Of a stretch of DNA of 64,000 bases, positions 25,889-34,974 are shown piece after piece. Numbering within the stretch: position 1 is the stretch's first letter; each line of letters opens with the position of its first letter. The position numbers were made by a program, and so were the translations under genes. This DNA is from Pseudoclavibacter terrae (lineage in GTDB: Bacteria > Actinomycetota > Actinomycetes > Actinomycetales > Microbacteriaceae), in contig NZ_WBJX01000001.1 in NCBI RefSeq assembly GCF_008831075.1, positions 1,064,515 to 1,128,514 of the forward strand, given 5' to 3'. Below the pieces are notes generated by a model. It made no database searches, had not been told where the DNA came from, and saw nothing but the letters and a program-made list of their open reading frames with translations.

Positions 25889-26758
25889 ATGTCTTCCGAC
25901 GCTCGCACCCCCCTTGAAGCACCCCTCGGATCCCCTGACGGTGGCCAGCAGCGTCCGATGCTCGGCGTTGCTGTCGCGCAGTATGCGCCAGGCGCGGACC
26001 CTGCCGAGAACGAGCGGCTGCTGCGCGAGCACGTCGCCATCGCCGCGGGTCGGGGCGCGCGGCTCGTCGTGGTGCCCGAGTACGCGAGCTTCTTCCTCCC
26101 GGACCTCGGGGAGGAGCTCGTGCGCCAGGCCCAGAGTCTGGACGGGGCGTTCGTCTCTCGGATGCGATCGCTCGCCGTGCAGCATGGCGTCGCCATCGTC
26201 GCCGGTCTCGTCGCCGAGTCCGAGGATCCGGGCCGGTTCGCCAACACGCTCGTCGCGGTTGATTCGAACGGCGAGGTCGTCGCCCAGTACCGCAAGGTGC
26301 ACCTGTACGACGCGTTCGGCGCGAAGGAGAGCGACTGGGTGGTCCCAGGTGAGCTCTCGGCGCCGCAGACGTTTGTCGTCGGAGGCGTTCGGGTCGGCCT
26401 GCAGACCTGCTACGACCTGCGCTTCCCCGAGGTGACGAGGACACTCGTGGATGCGGGCGCGCAGCTCATCGCCATCCCCGCCGAATGGGTGCGCGGCCCG
26501 CTGAAGGAGCACCACTGGAAGACGCTGCTCGCTGCGCGGGCGATCGAGAACACCGTGTACTTCGCGGCGGCCGACCACCCCGCGCCGATCGGCGTGGGGC
26601 ACAGTGCCGTCGTCGATCCGCGCGGAGCGACCCTCGCCGGTGCGGGTGTCGACCCGGGCGTCTCCATCGGTTGGGTCTCGCTCGACGTGATCGATGCGGT
26701 GCGGGAGCAGAACCCGGCGCTCGAGCTGCGGCGATACCGAGTGCTGCCGATCGACTGA
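25889..26758 (+). CDS. Carbon-nitrogen hydrolase (nitrilase superfamily), omega-amidase-like
   Basis: A 289-aa cytoplasmic amidase. The Glu-Lys-Cys catalytic set is visible in VVVPEYASFF (Glu), YRKVHLYDAFG (Lys) and VGLQTCYDLRFPE (Cys), with IPAEWVRGPLKEHHW after the cysteine as in Nit2/omega-amidase relatives. The first 25 residues are an unconserved extension before MLGVAVAQYAPG. It converges on an aminotransferase gene with only 4 bases between stops. That pairing (glutamine or methionine transaminase with omega-amidase, which removes alpha-ketoglutaramate) recurs in bacteria and suggests the same role here, by inference. Confidence 0.88.
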   Translation: MSSDARTPLEAPLGSPDGGQQRPMLGVAVAQYAPGADPAENERLLREHVAIAAGRGARLVVVPEYASFFLPDLGEELVRQAQSLDGAFVSRMRSLAVQHGVAIVAGLVAESEDPGRFANTLVAVDSNGEVVAQYRKVHLYDAFGAKESDWVVPGELSAPQTFVVGGVRVGLQTCYDLRFPEVTRTLVDAGAQLIAIPAEWVRGPLKEHHWKTLLAARAIENTVYFAAADHPAPIGVGHSAVVDPRGATLAGAGVDPGVSIGWVSLDVIDAVREQNPALELRRYRVLPID

Positions 26759-26762
26759 GCTT

Positions 26763-27968
26763 CTACCGGCTGAGTTCGCCGAGCCGGTCGAGGCGGCGCA
26801 TGCCCTCCTCGAGGACTGCGTCGCTCTTGCAGAACGCGAAGCGCACCAGTGAGCGGTAGTCTCCCTGCCGCTCGGGTGTGCACAGGGCGGCCACAGGGAT
26901 GCCGACGACCCCGATCTCGCGGGGGAGTCGACGGCACAGCTCCGTGGCATCCGTGTAGCCGATGCTCGCCGCATCGGCGATGGCGAAGTAGCCAGCCGAA
27001 GGGGTCGCAGTCTCCAGGCCCCGGCTGCGCAGGGCGGTGACGAGCAGGTCCCGCTTGGCTCGCAAGCGGTCGCGATCCTGGTCGAAGCGCGCGGCCGGAA
27101 GCCGAAGGCCGACGGCGATCGCGGGCTGGAATGGCCCACTGCCCACGTAGCTGAGGTACTGCTTGACGGCAAGGACCGCCTCGATGAGCGTCGCGGGGCC
27201 CGTCACCCAGCCCACCTTCCACCCGGTCACGCTGAAGGTCTTGCCTCCGGACCCGATGCTCAGCGTCCGCGAGGCGGCGCCGGGCAGGCTCGCGATGGCG
27301 ACGTGCTCGCCATCGAAGACGAGGTGCTCGTACACCTCGTCGGTGACGATGATCGCGTCGTGGCGAGCCGCGAGCTCGACGATGAGCTGCAGTGTCTCGC
27401 GGCGGAGAACCGCGCCCGTGGGGTTGTGCGGGGTGTTGACGACGATCAGTCTGGTTCGGTCGGTGACGGCTCGCCTGAGCTCGTCGTGGTCTGGCTGGAA
27501 CTCGGGCCACCGGAGGGGCACGGTCACCAGTCGGGCGTCGGCGAGGTGCGCGAGGGCGCCGTAGGCGTCGTAGTGCGGTTCGAGGACGACGATGTCCTCA
27601 CCGGGCTCGACGAGGCCGAGCACCGTTGCCGCCAGCGCTTCGGTGGCGCCGACGGTGACCAGCACTTCGCGGTCAGGGTCGAGCGAGACCCCTCGGAAGC
27701 GGAGCTGGTGCTCGGCGATGGCAGCGCGCAGATCTGCGGTGCCCCTGGGCGGCGGATACTGGTTCTCGCCACGGGAGATCGCGTCGATCGCCTCGTCCAG
27801 CAGCTCCTGCGGACCCGAGTAGTCGGGGAACCCCTGGCCGAGATTCACGGACCCGGTGGTCCGCGCGAGTTCGCTCATCTCCCCGAAGACGGTGCCCTGC
27901 AGCTCTCCGCTCGGTGAGAGGAGGCCAGCACCCTGGGCTGCCCGAAGCCACGGTCCATCTCTGCGCAT
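26763..27968 (-). CDS. Class I/II PLP aminotransferase (KAT/GTK or DapC-like)
   Basis: A 401-aa fold-type I aminotransferase. SVNLGQGFPDYSGP, the motif NQYPPPRGTADLRAAIA, VNTPHNPTGAVL, VTDEVYEHLVF and the PLP-lysine segment SGGKTFSVTGWKVGW are those of the kynurenine aminotransferase / glutamine transaminase K group, also annotated as N-succinyldiaminopimelate aminotransferase. The neighbouring omega-amidase favours a glutamine-transaminase role; this is contextual. The ATG at 27966-27968 gives a 30-residue lead before the conserved core. Confidence 0.87.
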   Translation of the reverse strand: MRRDGPWLRAAQGAGLLSPSGELQGTVFGEMSELARTTGSVNLGQGFPDYSGPQELLDEAIDAISRGENQYPPPRGTADLRAAIAEHQLRFRGVSLDPDREVLVTVGATEALAATVLGLVEPGEDIVVLEPHYDAYGALAHLADARLVTVPLRWPEFQPDHDELRRAVTDRTRLIVVNTPHNPTGAVLRRETLQLIVELAARHDAIIVTDEVYEHLVFDGEHVAIASLPGAASRTLSIGSGGKTFSVTGWKVGWVTGPATLIEAVLAVKQYLSYVGSGPFQPAIAVGLRLPAARFDQDRDRLRAKRDLLVTALRSRGLETATPSAGYFAIADAASIGYTDATELCRRLPREIGVVGIPVAALCTPERQGDYRSLVRFAFCKSDAVLEEGMRRLDRLGELSR

Positions 27969-28055
27969 GCATCCAGTCTGTCATCGGCTGAGTCACGATC
28001 GAATCTCGAACTGCGACGTGCCGCGGAAACCAGAGCGTCCACTCCGCCTGCTCCC

Positions 28056-28061
28056 TAGACT
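28056..28061 (+). promoter_or_regulatory. -10 box of the HtrA-like protease gene
   Basis: TAGACT lies 47 bases upstream of ATG 28109. A short 5' leader with TCAGGATT before the start codon fits ordinary, not leaderless, initiation. Confidence 0.4.
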
Positions 28062-28108
28062 GGCGCCACCGATGCGCCCCGACGCATGGAGCGAACGTCA
28101 GGATTCAC

Positions 28109-29425
28109 ATGCTCGACACACCTTCCCCTGCCGGCGCCGACGCGACGAGCGCCGACGCGCCCACGAAGGCTGCGCAGCAGGATGAGCATGGGCGGCACCG
28201 CGCGGGTGCCCACCTGCACTCCATCCACGACGATGCGCCCGTCGTGACTCGACGCATCGGGCTGCTGCTCGCGGCAGGCGTCGCCGTCGTGGCTGCGGTT
28301 GTCGGGGGTGTGAGCGGTGCGCTCATCACGGCGAATCTCATCGGCGAGCCCAACCAGGACGCGCAGCGTCTCACGCAGCCGCTCGGGTCCCCGAGCGAGC
28401 CCACGGCTCCGCTGCCGGGGGAGGCAAGCGGCGCGATCGCGTTCGCCGCTCCGAGTGTCGTCACGCTGACGGTCTCGACGCCGACCAGGACCGAGACCGG
28501 GTCTGCGGTCGTGTACTCGGGCGACGGCCTCGTCATCACCAACGCCCACGTCGTGACGCTCGACGGCACGGTCTCTGATGCGCAGATCACGGCGACGACC
28601 AGCGACGGTCGGGTGTTCACCACGAGCCGCGTCGGACTGGACGTGCTCGCCGATGTGGCCGTGCTGCGCTTGACCGGGGCAAGCGGTCTCCAGCCGGCCA
28701 GGTTCGCGGACTCCGACCAGCTGATCGTCGGGCAGTCGACGATCGTGCTGGGCGCGCCGCTCGGGCTCACTGGCACGGCGACGACCGGTGTCGTCTCGGC
28801 GGTCAACCGCAGCATCGAGATCGCGTCGGCGGCGGTCCCGCCGACGGTTGACGAGAACGCCGCGACCGATTCTCCGCTCAGCTCGACGGCCGATCCGGGC
28901 AAGAGCATCGTCCAGCTGCCCGTCATCCAGACCGATGCCGCCATCAATCCGGGAAACTCGGGCGGTGCGATGCTCAACGCCGAGGGCGAGGTGATCGGCA
29001 TCAACGTCGCGATCGCCGGCACGAAGCCCGGCGGTCAGGGGCAGGCGGCCTCGAGCGGCAGCATCGGCCTGGGGTTCGCGCTGCCGGCGAACTATGCGGT
29101 GCAGATCGCGGCGCAGCTCGCGGAAGGCCAGACGCCGTCGCACGGCGCCCTCGGTGCGACGGTCCGCAACGCGGCAACCGTGGCGACGAGCGGGCAGAGC
29201 ATCGTGGGCGCCTACGTGGACAGTGTCGTGGAGAACGGTGCGGCTTCGGTCGCCGGTCTGCGTCGGGGCGACGTCGTCACCTACATCGGCACGATCCCCG
29301 TGTCGAACGCCAACGACCTGATCGCGCACGTGCGCGTGTACGAGGCGGGCGAGGAGGCGACGCTGACGGTGGTTCGCCAGGGAGAGGTCATCGAGATCGA
29401 GGTGTCCCTCGACGCTGCCGCGTAG
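28109..29425 (+). CDS. HtrA/DegP-type membrane-anchored serine protease with PDZ domain
   Basis: A 438-aa trypsin-like protease. A cytoplasmic tail of about 48 residues precedes one membrane helix (IGLLLAAGVAVVAAVVGGVS). The extracytoplasmic protease domain has the triad His147 (TNAHVV), Asp182 (ADVAVLRL) and Ser284 (NPGNSGGAML). A single PDZ domain follows (about 345-430; VENGAASVAGLRRGDVVTYIG). The complete triad indicates an active protease in envelope protein quality control. It stands alone, divergent from the aminotransferase. Confidence 0.92.
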   Translation: MLDTPSPAGADATSADAPTKAAQQDEHGRHRAGAHLHSIHDDAPVVTRRIGLLLAAGVAVVAAVVGGVSGALITANLIGEPNQDAQRLTQPLGSPSEPTAPLPGEASGAIAFAAPSVVTLTVSTPTRTETGSAVVYSGDGLVITNAHVVTLDGTVSDAQITATTSDGRVFTTSRVGLDVLADVAVLRLTGASGLQPARFADSDQLIVGQSTIVLGAPLGLTGTATTGVVSAVNRSIEIASAAVPPTVDENAATDSPLSSTADPGKSIVQLPVIQTDAAINPGNSGGAMLNAEGEVIGINVAIAGTKPGGQGQAASSGSIGLGFALPANYAVQIAAQLAEGQTPSHGALGATVRNAATVATSGQSIVGAYVDSVVENGAASVAGLRRGDVVTYIGTIPVSNANDLIAHVRVYEAGEEATLTVVRQGEVIEIEVSLDAAA

Positions 29426-29449
29426 GCACCCCGGGGCTTCTCTCGCCCG

Positions 29450-30346
29450 TTAGACCGAGGTGTCGTCGTGCTTGTCCTTCCCGCGGGTGAGGGCGAGCGG
29501 GACCCGGAAGAAGGAGAACGGCCCGCGCGTCAGCGCCTTGTGGTCGTCTCCCGCGTCGCTCTTGGGTGGAGCGTAGGTCGGGTGCAGTTCGATGGGGAAG
29601 CTGGCCGGTGCGACGCCGAACGCCTCGCGTGCTGTGCGCACGACCTCGTTGCTGAGCATCCGGTTGCCGGCTCCGCCGATGACGGCGCCGATCCCGAACG
29701 GGACGAGTCGCCCGACGGTGCTGGCCGACTGCCGCACGACGAACCTCTTGAGGAACATCGATTGGATGCGTCCGGAGAGTTCGCCGACCATGGCGCGCGG
29801 GAGGCTCTTGGTCACCATCTCGCCCCAGAAGACCTGCTTGGTGGGGCCCTTCCCGAAGACCTGGCCTGCGAACTGCTGGATGAGGTTCTTGCTCGCCTTG
29901 CCGAGCATGAGCGACTGGATGAGGGTGCGTGCGCGGACGGGATCCGAGATGGGGAGGCCGTGGATCTCGGCGACGGCCTGCCCGAAGAGGGAGGTCATCT
30001 CGAGGAAGCCAGCGGTCTCGACCCCGGTGACGGCGAGTGAGGCCGCGGTTCCGACGCCGGGAACCATGGCTGCGGCGCCTGCGGCTCCACCGCTGACCGT
30101 GGTCGCGTTGAGGTACTGCTGCTCGATCTTCTTGATGAGCTCGCTCGGTGTCGCGTCCGGGTATTTGCCCCGGAGGATGCGGATCTGCCGGACCACGATC
30201 GGGCGCTGGATGGCCATGAGGCGGTCGAGCCAGATCTTGTCCTGTTCGCCGGGCGCCGCGCCGGTCTGCTCGTCGCGAGGCGGCAGGGGCGCGTAGGTGG
30301 TCGCGTCTGCGGCGTCGTCGAAGCGCTGCGTGCTGGAATCGGACAC
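29450..30346 (-). CDS. EcsC-like family protein
   Basis: A 298-aa protein that resembles the EcsC family in order and wording: a glycine/alanine-rich amphipathic segment (GGAAGAAAMVPGVGTAASLA), then ETAGFLEMTSLFGQAVAEIHG, and near the end VPFGIGAVIGGAGNRMLSN followed by REAFG. EcsC proteins are membrane-associated and lack a firm function. GTG 30346 was chosen because AAGGAGG lies 4 bases upstream of it; the in-frame ATG seven codons upstream would place that Shine-Dalgarno inside the gene. Divergent from the ABC transporter genes. Confidence 0.65.
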   Translation of the reverse strand: MSDSSTQRFDDAADATTYAPLPPRDEQTGAAPGEQDKIWLDRLMAIQRPIVVRQIRILRGKYPDATPSELIKKIEQQYLNATTVSGGAAGAAAMVPGVGTAASLAVTGVETAGFLEMTSLFGQAVAEIHGLPISDPVRARTLIQSLMLGKASKNLIQQFAGQVFGKGPTKQVFWGEMVTKSLPRAMVGELSGRIQSMFLKRFVVRQSASTVGRLVPFGIGAVIGGAGNRMLSNEVVRTAREAFGVAPASFPIELHPTYAPPKSDAGDDHKALTRGPFSFFRVPLALTRGKDKHDDTSV

Positions 30347-30465
30347 TTGACCTCCTTGTGGTGGCACCGCCCCGGGTCTTGCAGGGGGCGACGCGAGCAG
30401 TGTATGAGGGGCCGCCTGGGGAGAGCTTGGAGCTCGCGGGGCGGCGCGCCACGCCGGATCGTTGG

Positions 30466-30471
30466 TACGGT
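30466..30471 (+). promoter_or_regulatory. -10 box of a probably leaderless transcript (ABC exporter operon)
   Basis: TACGGT ends 6 bases before ATG 30478; no ribosome-binding site is seen. Confidence 0.5.
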
Positions 30472-30477
30472 TGAGCG

Positions 30478-31533
30478 ATGTCTTCGAAGAGCTCAGACGT
30501 CGGCGATGGCACCGCCGACGATGTGAACGAGAGTGCTGCCAGCCCCGACGTGCCGGAGGGCGACGCGAGTCGACCCCAGCCGATCATGGTCGAGGCGATC
30601 GTCGTCGACGACACCGTGACCGTCTCCTCGCTGGCGGAGGAGGCGACTGCGGAGCAGGAGACCGGCCTCCCGGCCGCCGTCAGGAACCCGGTGCTGGGTG
30701 CCGCGACTGCCGAGGGGCTCTCGACGATGACGCCGGTCACCCGCGTCACGGAGGCTCCGGATCGTGAACTCGGCGACACCGTCCTGTCGGTCAACGGGCT
30801 CACGAAGCGATTCGGTTCCGATGTCGCGGTGAACGATGTCACGTTCGAGGTTCGTCGCGGCTCCTTCACTGGCATCGTCGGGCCGAACGGCGCGGGGAAG
30901 ACGACGACCCTGTCGATGGCGACGGGATTGCTGAAGCCCACGAGCGGCAACGTGGAGGTCCTCGGCCTCGACGTGTGGAAGAACCCGAAGGCCGCGCATC
31001 CGCACATCGGCATCCTGCCTGACCGTCTGCGCCTCTTCGACCAGCTCACGGGCGGGCAGCTCCTCTACTACTCCGGGCTCCTTCGTGGGCTGTCGCCGGC
31101 TGACTCGCGTGCGCGCACCGAGTCGCTCGTGCACGCGTTCGAGCTCGAATCGGCGGCGAACCGGCTGGTCGTGGACTACTCGGCTGGCATGTCGAAGAAG
31201 ATCTCGCTCGCAGCGGCGCTGATCCACTCGCCTGAGCTCCTGGTGCTCGATGAGCCGTTCGACACGATCGATCCGGTGTCTGCGGGCCAGCTCATCGACA
31301 TCCTCCTCGAGTACGTGCAGCGCGGCGGCACCGTGCTGCTCTCGAGCCACAGCATGGACCTCGTGCAGCGCGTGTGCGACCACGTCGCCGTCATCGTGCG
31401 GGGCGAGCTGCTCGCTTCCGGCACCGTCAGCGACGTGCGCGGCAGCATCACGCTCGAAGAACGCTTCCGCGACCTCGTCCGCGGCACGCCACAGATGGAG
31501 GGGCTGGATTGGCTGGACATCTCCTTCAACTGA
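30478..31533 (+). CDS. ABC-2-type exporter, ATP-binding subunit with long N-terminal extension
   Basis: A 351-aa ATPase. About 100 residues of acidic, Ala/Ser/Val-rich sequence precede the ABC domain, which begins at LSVNGLTKRFGSDVAVNDV. Walker A is GPNGAGKTT, the Q-loop region is GILPDRLRLFDQLT, the signature is YSAGMSKK in place of LSGGQ, Walker B is LLVLDEPFDTID, and the switch is SSHSMDL. The extension is unusual, and its role is unknown. Together with the following permease it forms an exporter of unknown substrate; the CDS overlaps the permease start by 25 bases. Confidence 0.88.
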   Translation: MSSKSSDVGDGTADDVNESAASPDVPEGDASRPQPIMVEAIVVDDTVTVSSLAEEATAEQETGLPAAVRNPVLGAATAEGLSTMTPVTRVTEAPDRELGDTVLSVNGLTKRFGSDVAVNDVTFEVRRGSFTGIVGPNGAGKTTTLSMATGLLKPTSGNVEVLGLDVWKNPKAAHPHIGILPDRLRLFDQLTGGQLLYYSGLLRGLSPADSRARTESLVHAFELESAANRLVVDYSAGMSKKISLAAALIHSPELLVLDEPFDTIDPVSAGQLIDILLEYVQRGGTVLLSSHSMDLVQRVCDHVAVIVRGELLASGTVSDVRGSITLEERFRDLVRGTPQMEGLDWLDISFN

Positions 31534-33080
31534 AGCTGCAGTCGATCCGCAACGGCGCTCGACGCGATTCGCAGCATCGGGGGGCGTGGATCGGCACGCT
31601 GCTGCTCTCGATCGCCTTCGCGGTCTTCGCGGTGCTCATGGTCGTGTCGATGCTGGATTCGGACATCGAGGCGAAGCGCGAGAGCGCGATCATCGTCGGC
31701 TCGCTCGTCACGATCGCGACCGGCCTCGTGAGCGTCTTCGTGACGCCGGTCGCGGCCATCGACCCTCGGTCGCTGACCGTCATGGGCTTCTCGCCGCGGC
31801 GTTCCGCGTGGCTCGCTCTCGGGACCGCCTTCGTGAGCGTGCCGTCGTTCGCGATGACCGTCGTGCTTCTCGCCGGGCTGCTGCTCTGGGCGAGTGCTGG
31901 CACGGCGCTCCTGGTCGGTGTGGTCGGGGCCGCGGTGGTGCTCGCGACGCTGGTCGTGCTCTCTCGTCTCGCTGGGCTCGTGGGTGAGGACCTGCGAGCC
32001 AGGCGGCTTGTGAGTGATGCTCGCGCCGCGCTGGTTCTCGTGCTGCTCCTGCTGGCTTCGCCGCTCGTCTTCGTCGCCGTGTCCGTCGACTGGCAGCTCG
32101 GGCAGCACGACGCGATCAGTGCCGCGCTCGAGGTGCTCTCGATGTCCCCGATCGCAGCGCCGTGGGCCGCCGCTGCGAGCGCTGCCGGGGGAGACCTGCA
32201 GCTCGCGTTCGCGCAGCTCGGCATCGGCGCCGCGACCCTCCTGGTCCTTCTGGTCCTGTGGCAGGTCATCGCCGGTCGGGTCGCGTCTGCGGCGCTCGGC
32301 GGTGACGAGACCGAGCTGGTCGACCTCGGCGTGTTCGGTGCGTTCGGTCGGTCGCCGGCCCTCGTGGTCGCCGCCCGCACGGTCACGTACTGGATGCGCG
32401 ACCCGCGGTACGTCGTCGTCAACGTCTCGATCATCCTGATCCCGCTCCTTGCGCTCATCCCGCTCGCTGTCGTCGGCGTCGAGCCGAGGCATCTCGCGCT
32501 CCTGCCGCTGCCGCTGCTGGCGTTCTTCATCGGGTGGACGCTCCACAACGACCTCGCCTTCGACGGCTCGGCGGTGTGGATGCACGTGACGAGCGGCATG
32601 TCGGGGCTGTCAGACCGGTTCGGTCGCGCCCTGCCGACCCTGGTGTTCGGCTCGGTGGTCGTTCTGCTCGGCGCGGTCATCACGTGGCTGATCGTCGGTG
32701 ACTGGGGCACGATCCTCGCGCTCGTCGGGCTCTCGCTCGGTCTGCTCTTCTCGGCGACCGGGTTCTCGAGCATCGGCAGCGTGCTGCACCCGTACCCGGT
32801 GGCGCGCCCCGGTGACTCGCCGTTCAGCCAGCCGGTCCGCTCCTGGGGGTCCGGCGTGTTCTGGCATCCGACGACCGGCTTCATCGCGATCCTGCTCATG
32901 GGCCCCGCCGTCTACGCGGGCCTCGTCGCGCTCAACGGCGGCGAGTCGTGGTGGAACTTCGTGGCTCTCGGCTGGGGGCTTGTCGTCGGGCTCATCGTGC
33001 TGCTCGTAGGCCTGCTGGCGGGGGCTCGCCAGTTCGAGCGCCGCTCGAGCGAGATCATGGCCTTCGCGCAGAGCGCGTAG
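31509..33080 (+). CDS. ABC exporter membrane subunit
   Basis: A 523-aa integral membrane protein with some 12-14 hydrophobic segments (for example GTLLLSIAFAVFAVLMVVSM), the partner of the ATPase just upstream. No ATG fits. The TTG at 31509, preceded 5 bases upstream by GGAGGGG (31497-31503), is the best start, giving LAGHLLQLKLQSIRNGARRD; it lies inside the ATPase gene, implying translational coupling. The substrate is unknown, and it is only distantly reminiscent of ABC-2 permeases. Confidence 0.78.
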   Translation: MAGHLLQLKLQSIRNGARRDSQHRGAWIGTLLLSIAFAVFAVLMVVSMLDSDIEAKRESAIIVGSLVTIATGLVSVFVTPVAAIDPRSLTVMGFSPRRSAWLALGTAFVSVPSFAMTVVLLAGLLLWASAGTALLVGVVGAAVVLATLVVLSRLAGLVGEDLRARRLVSDARAALVLVLLLLASPLVFVAVSVDWQLGQHDAISAALEVLSMSPIAAPWAAAASAAGGDLQLAFAQLGIGAATLLVLLVLWQVIAGRVASAALGGDETELVDLGVFGAFGRSPALVVAARTVTYWMRDPRYVVVNVSIILIPLLALIPLAVVGVEPRHLALLPLPLLAFFIGWTLHNDLAFDGSAVWMHVTSGMSGLSDRFGRALPTLVFGSVVVLLGAVITWLIVGDWGTILALVGLSLGLLFSATGFSSIGSVLHPYPVARPGDSPFSQPVRSWGSGVFWHPTTGFIAILLMGPAVYAGLVALNGGESWWNFVALGWGLVVGLIVLLVGLLAGARQFERRSSEIMAFAQSA

Positions 33081-33145
33081 ACCTCGCCTGTTCTTCCAGA
33101 GGCGCCACCGGGTCGTGCATCCGGTGGCGCCTCCGGTTTGCGCTC

Positions 33146-33151
33146 TAAGAT
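33146..33151 (+). promoter_or_regulatory. -10 box of a probably leaderless transcript (DUF3039)
   Basis: TAAGAT ends 7 bases before ATG 33159 and has no Shine-Dalgarno between it and the start. Confidence 0.6.
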
Positions 33152-33158
33152 GTTCGGC

Positions 33159-33449
33159 ATGACGTTCTCCAGCACCCCAACGGGCCCGGGCGGGCCAGAC
33201 GAGACCGGCGGCGGCACGGCGATCCTCGACCGAGAGCTCGAGAAGCTCCTCAATGAGGAGCAGACCGATGACCCGGGCGACCACGACAAGTTCTCGCACT
33301 ATGTGCGCAAGGAGAAGATTCTCGAGTCGGCTGTGACGGGCAAGCCCGTGCGCGCGCTGTGCGGGAAGAAGTGGCTTCCGAACAGCAACCCTGACCGCTT
33401 CCCGGTCTGCCCGAACTGCAAGGCCGTGTACGACAAGATGAAGGGCTGA
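33159..33449 (+). CDS. DUF3039 family protein
   Basis: A 96-aa actinobacterial protein of unknown function. The conserved part is FSHYVRKEKILESAVTGKPV, followed by RALCGKKWLPNSNPDRFPVC and PNCKAVYDKMKG. The spaced cysteines (ALC and CPNC) suggest a small zinc-binding domain. ATG 33159 fits the leaderless -10 box better than the in-frame ATG at 33150, which lies inside that box. Confidence 0.87.
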   Translation: MTFSSTPTGPGGPDETGGGTAILDRELEKLLNEEQTDDPGDHDKFSHYVRKEKILESAVTGKPVRALCGKKWLPNSNPDRFPVCPNCKAVYDKMKG

Positions 33450-33487
33450 GCCCCCTCACCGGCGATCGGGCTTCTGCCGGATGCACG

Positions 33488-33520
33488 ACGGCCGCGAACC
33501 CGGAGACGGGTCGCGGCCGT
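33488..33520. terminator. Bidirectional terminator between DUF3039 and pncB
   Basis: ACGGCCGCGAACCCG pairs with CGGGTCGCGGCCGT around GAGA, leaving one A:T-rich imperfect step, and is followed by TTCT. It serves the rightward DUF3039 gene and the leftward pncB gene. Confidence 0.8.
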
Positions 33521-33543
33521 TCTGCGTGGCGGCGTGGCTGGAG

Positions 33544-34884
33544 TCAGACCCAGACCGTCTCGCGGCCGTCCTGCTCGACGAACACGGTCGGCAGCGCCGC
33601 TTCGCCGGCGTGCAGGCGGAGGGCTCCGATCGGCAGCTCGTCGATGGCGGTGCGGTGGTGCTCGCGAGCGCGCTGCACCCCGGCCTCGCCCGTGAACTCC
33701 TCGTTGATGACTCCGTCGACGACGAGGTCCACGAGCAGGGGCCGGTCGCTCTTGTCGGAGACGGGCGGTGCGCCGATGCCGACGACCTCGGCTTCCGCCA
33801 CGCCGTGCTCGTCGCGGCGGCGGACGGGGAACTTCTCGCCGCCGACGCTCGCCTTGCCTGCGGAGCGCTTCGCGACGGACGCCCAGTCTCCGTCTTCGCC
33901 GCGGCGGGCGACGAGCTTGTAGACCATGCCGGAGGCGACGGCGCCGGAGCCGGTGACGACGCTCGTGCCGACCCCGAAGGAGTCGACCGGGCTCGCGCCG
34001 AGGCCGGCGATGGCGAACTCGTCGAGGTCGTTGGTGACCGTGATGCTCGTCTCGGTGTTGCCGAGCTCATCGAGCTGCGCGCGCACCTCTGCGACGAGGG
34101 TGGGGAGGTCGCCGGAGTCGAGGCGGACGCCGCCGAGCTCGCGGCCCGCGACCTCAACGGCGAGCCTGACTCCTTCGCGGACGTCGTACGTGTCGACGAG
34201 GAGCGTCGTGCCGGCTCCGAGCGTCGCGACCTGGGAGGCGAATGCCTCGCGCTCGGAGTCGTGGAGGAGCGTGAACGAGTGCGCGGCCGTGCCCATCGTC
34301 GGCACGCCCCAGCTGCGGCCCGCTTCGAGGTTGCTCGTCGCCTTGAAGCCGGCGATGTAGGCGGCGCGCGCCGCGGCGACCGCGGAGCGCTCACCCGTGC
34401 GGCGTGATCCCATCTCGGCGAGCGGGCGGCCTCGGGCGACCGAGACCATGCGTGCTGCGGCGGAGGCGACGGCGCAGTCGTAGTTGAAGATGCTGAGCAG
34501 GAGCGTCTCGAGGATGACGCCTTCAGCGAAGCTCGACCGGACCTCGAGGATGGGCGAGCCGGGGAAGTAGATCTCGCCTTCGCGGTAGCCGCGGATCGTG
34601 CCGGAGAACCGGTAGTTCGCGAGCCAGTCGAGGGTCTCGGGGGAGACGATGGAGTGCGCACGCAGGTGCTCGAGCTCCGCCTCGCCGAATCGGAAGTCGC
34701 GCAGCAGCTCGAGCGCGCGGCCCACTCCCGCCACGACTCCGTACCGGCGTCCGCTCGGCAGTCGCCTCCCGAAGAGCTCGAAGACGCTGTCACGATCGGC
34801 GGTGCCCGCGTGGATCGCGGCATCGATCATCGTGAACTCGTACTGGTCGGTGAGGAAGCCGGTGGACGGGCGTTCGGAAGTCAC
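33544..34884 (-). CDS. pncB: Nicotinate phosphoribosyltransferase
   Basis: A 446-aa enzyme converting nicotinate and PRPP to nicotinate mononucleotide in the NAD salvage pathway, with ATP hydrolysis. [13 protein letters not shown] opens the conserved domain. [14 protein letters not shown] carries the autophosphorylated histidine, VRLDSGDLP is the phosphoribosyl-binding stretch, and [10 protein letters not shown] is also typical. The length is normal for the actinobacterial type. The start is a GTG at 34882-34884 with a -10 box only 6 bases upstream, so the mRNA may be leaderless. Confidence 0.93.
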   Translation of the reverse strand: MTSERPSTGFLTDQYEFTMIDAAIHAGTADRDSVFELFGRRLPSGRRYGVVAGVGRALELLRDFRFGEAELEHLRAHSIVSPETLDWLANYRFSGTIRGYREGEIYFPGSPILEVRSSFAEGVILETLLLSIFNYDCAVASAAARMVSVARGRPLAEMGSRRTGERSAVAAARAAYIAGFKATSNLEAGRSWGVPTMGTAAHSFTLLHDSEREAFASQVATLGAGTTLLVDTYDVREGVRLAVEVAGRELGGVRLDSGDLPTLVAEVRAQLDELGNTETSITVTNDLDEFAIAGLGASPVDSFGVGTSVVTGSGAVASGMVYKLVARRGEDGDWASVAKRSAGKASVGGEKFPVRRRDEHGVAEAEVVGIGAPPVSDKSDRPLLVDLVVDGVINEEFTGEAGVQRAREHHRTAIDELPIGALRLHAGEAALPTVFVEQDGRETVWV

Positions 34885-34890
34885 CGCCCC

Positions 34891-34896
34891 AGCCTA
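34891..34896 (-). promoter_or_regulatory. -10 box of a probably leaderless transcript (pncB)
   Basis: On the minus strand TAGGCT ends 6 bases before the GTG start at 34884. Confidence 0.5.
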
Positions 34897-34960
34897 GGCC
34901 CCACCGCGGGCAGCGTACGGGATCTCGGCGCGCGCATCCACGCTCGAAGGTGCCTGGGAG

Positions 34961-34966
34961 TAGACT
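34961..34966 (+). promoter_or_regulatory. -10 box of a probably leaderless transcript (murI)
   Basis: TAGACT ends 8 bases before ATG 34975, without any ribosome-binding sequence. Confidence 0.6.
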
Positions 34967-34974
34967 CGGCACCC

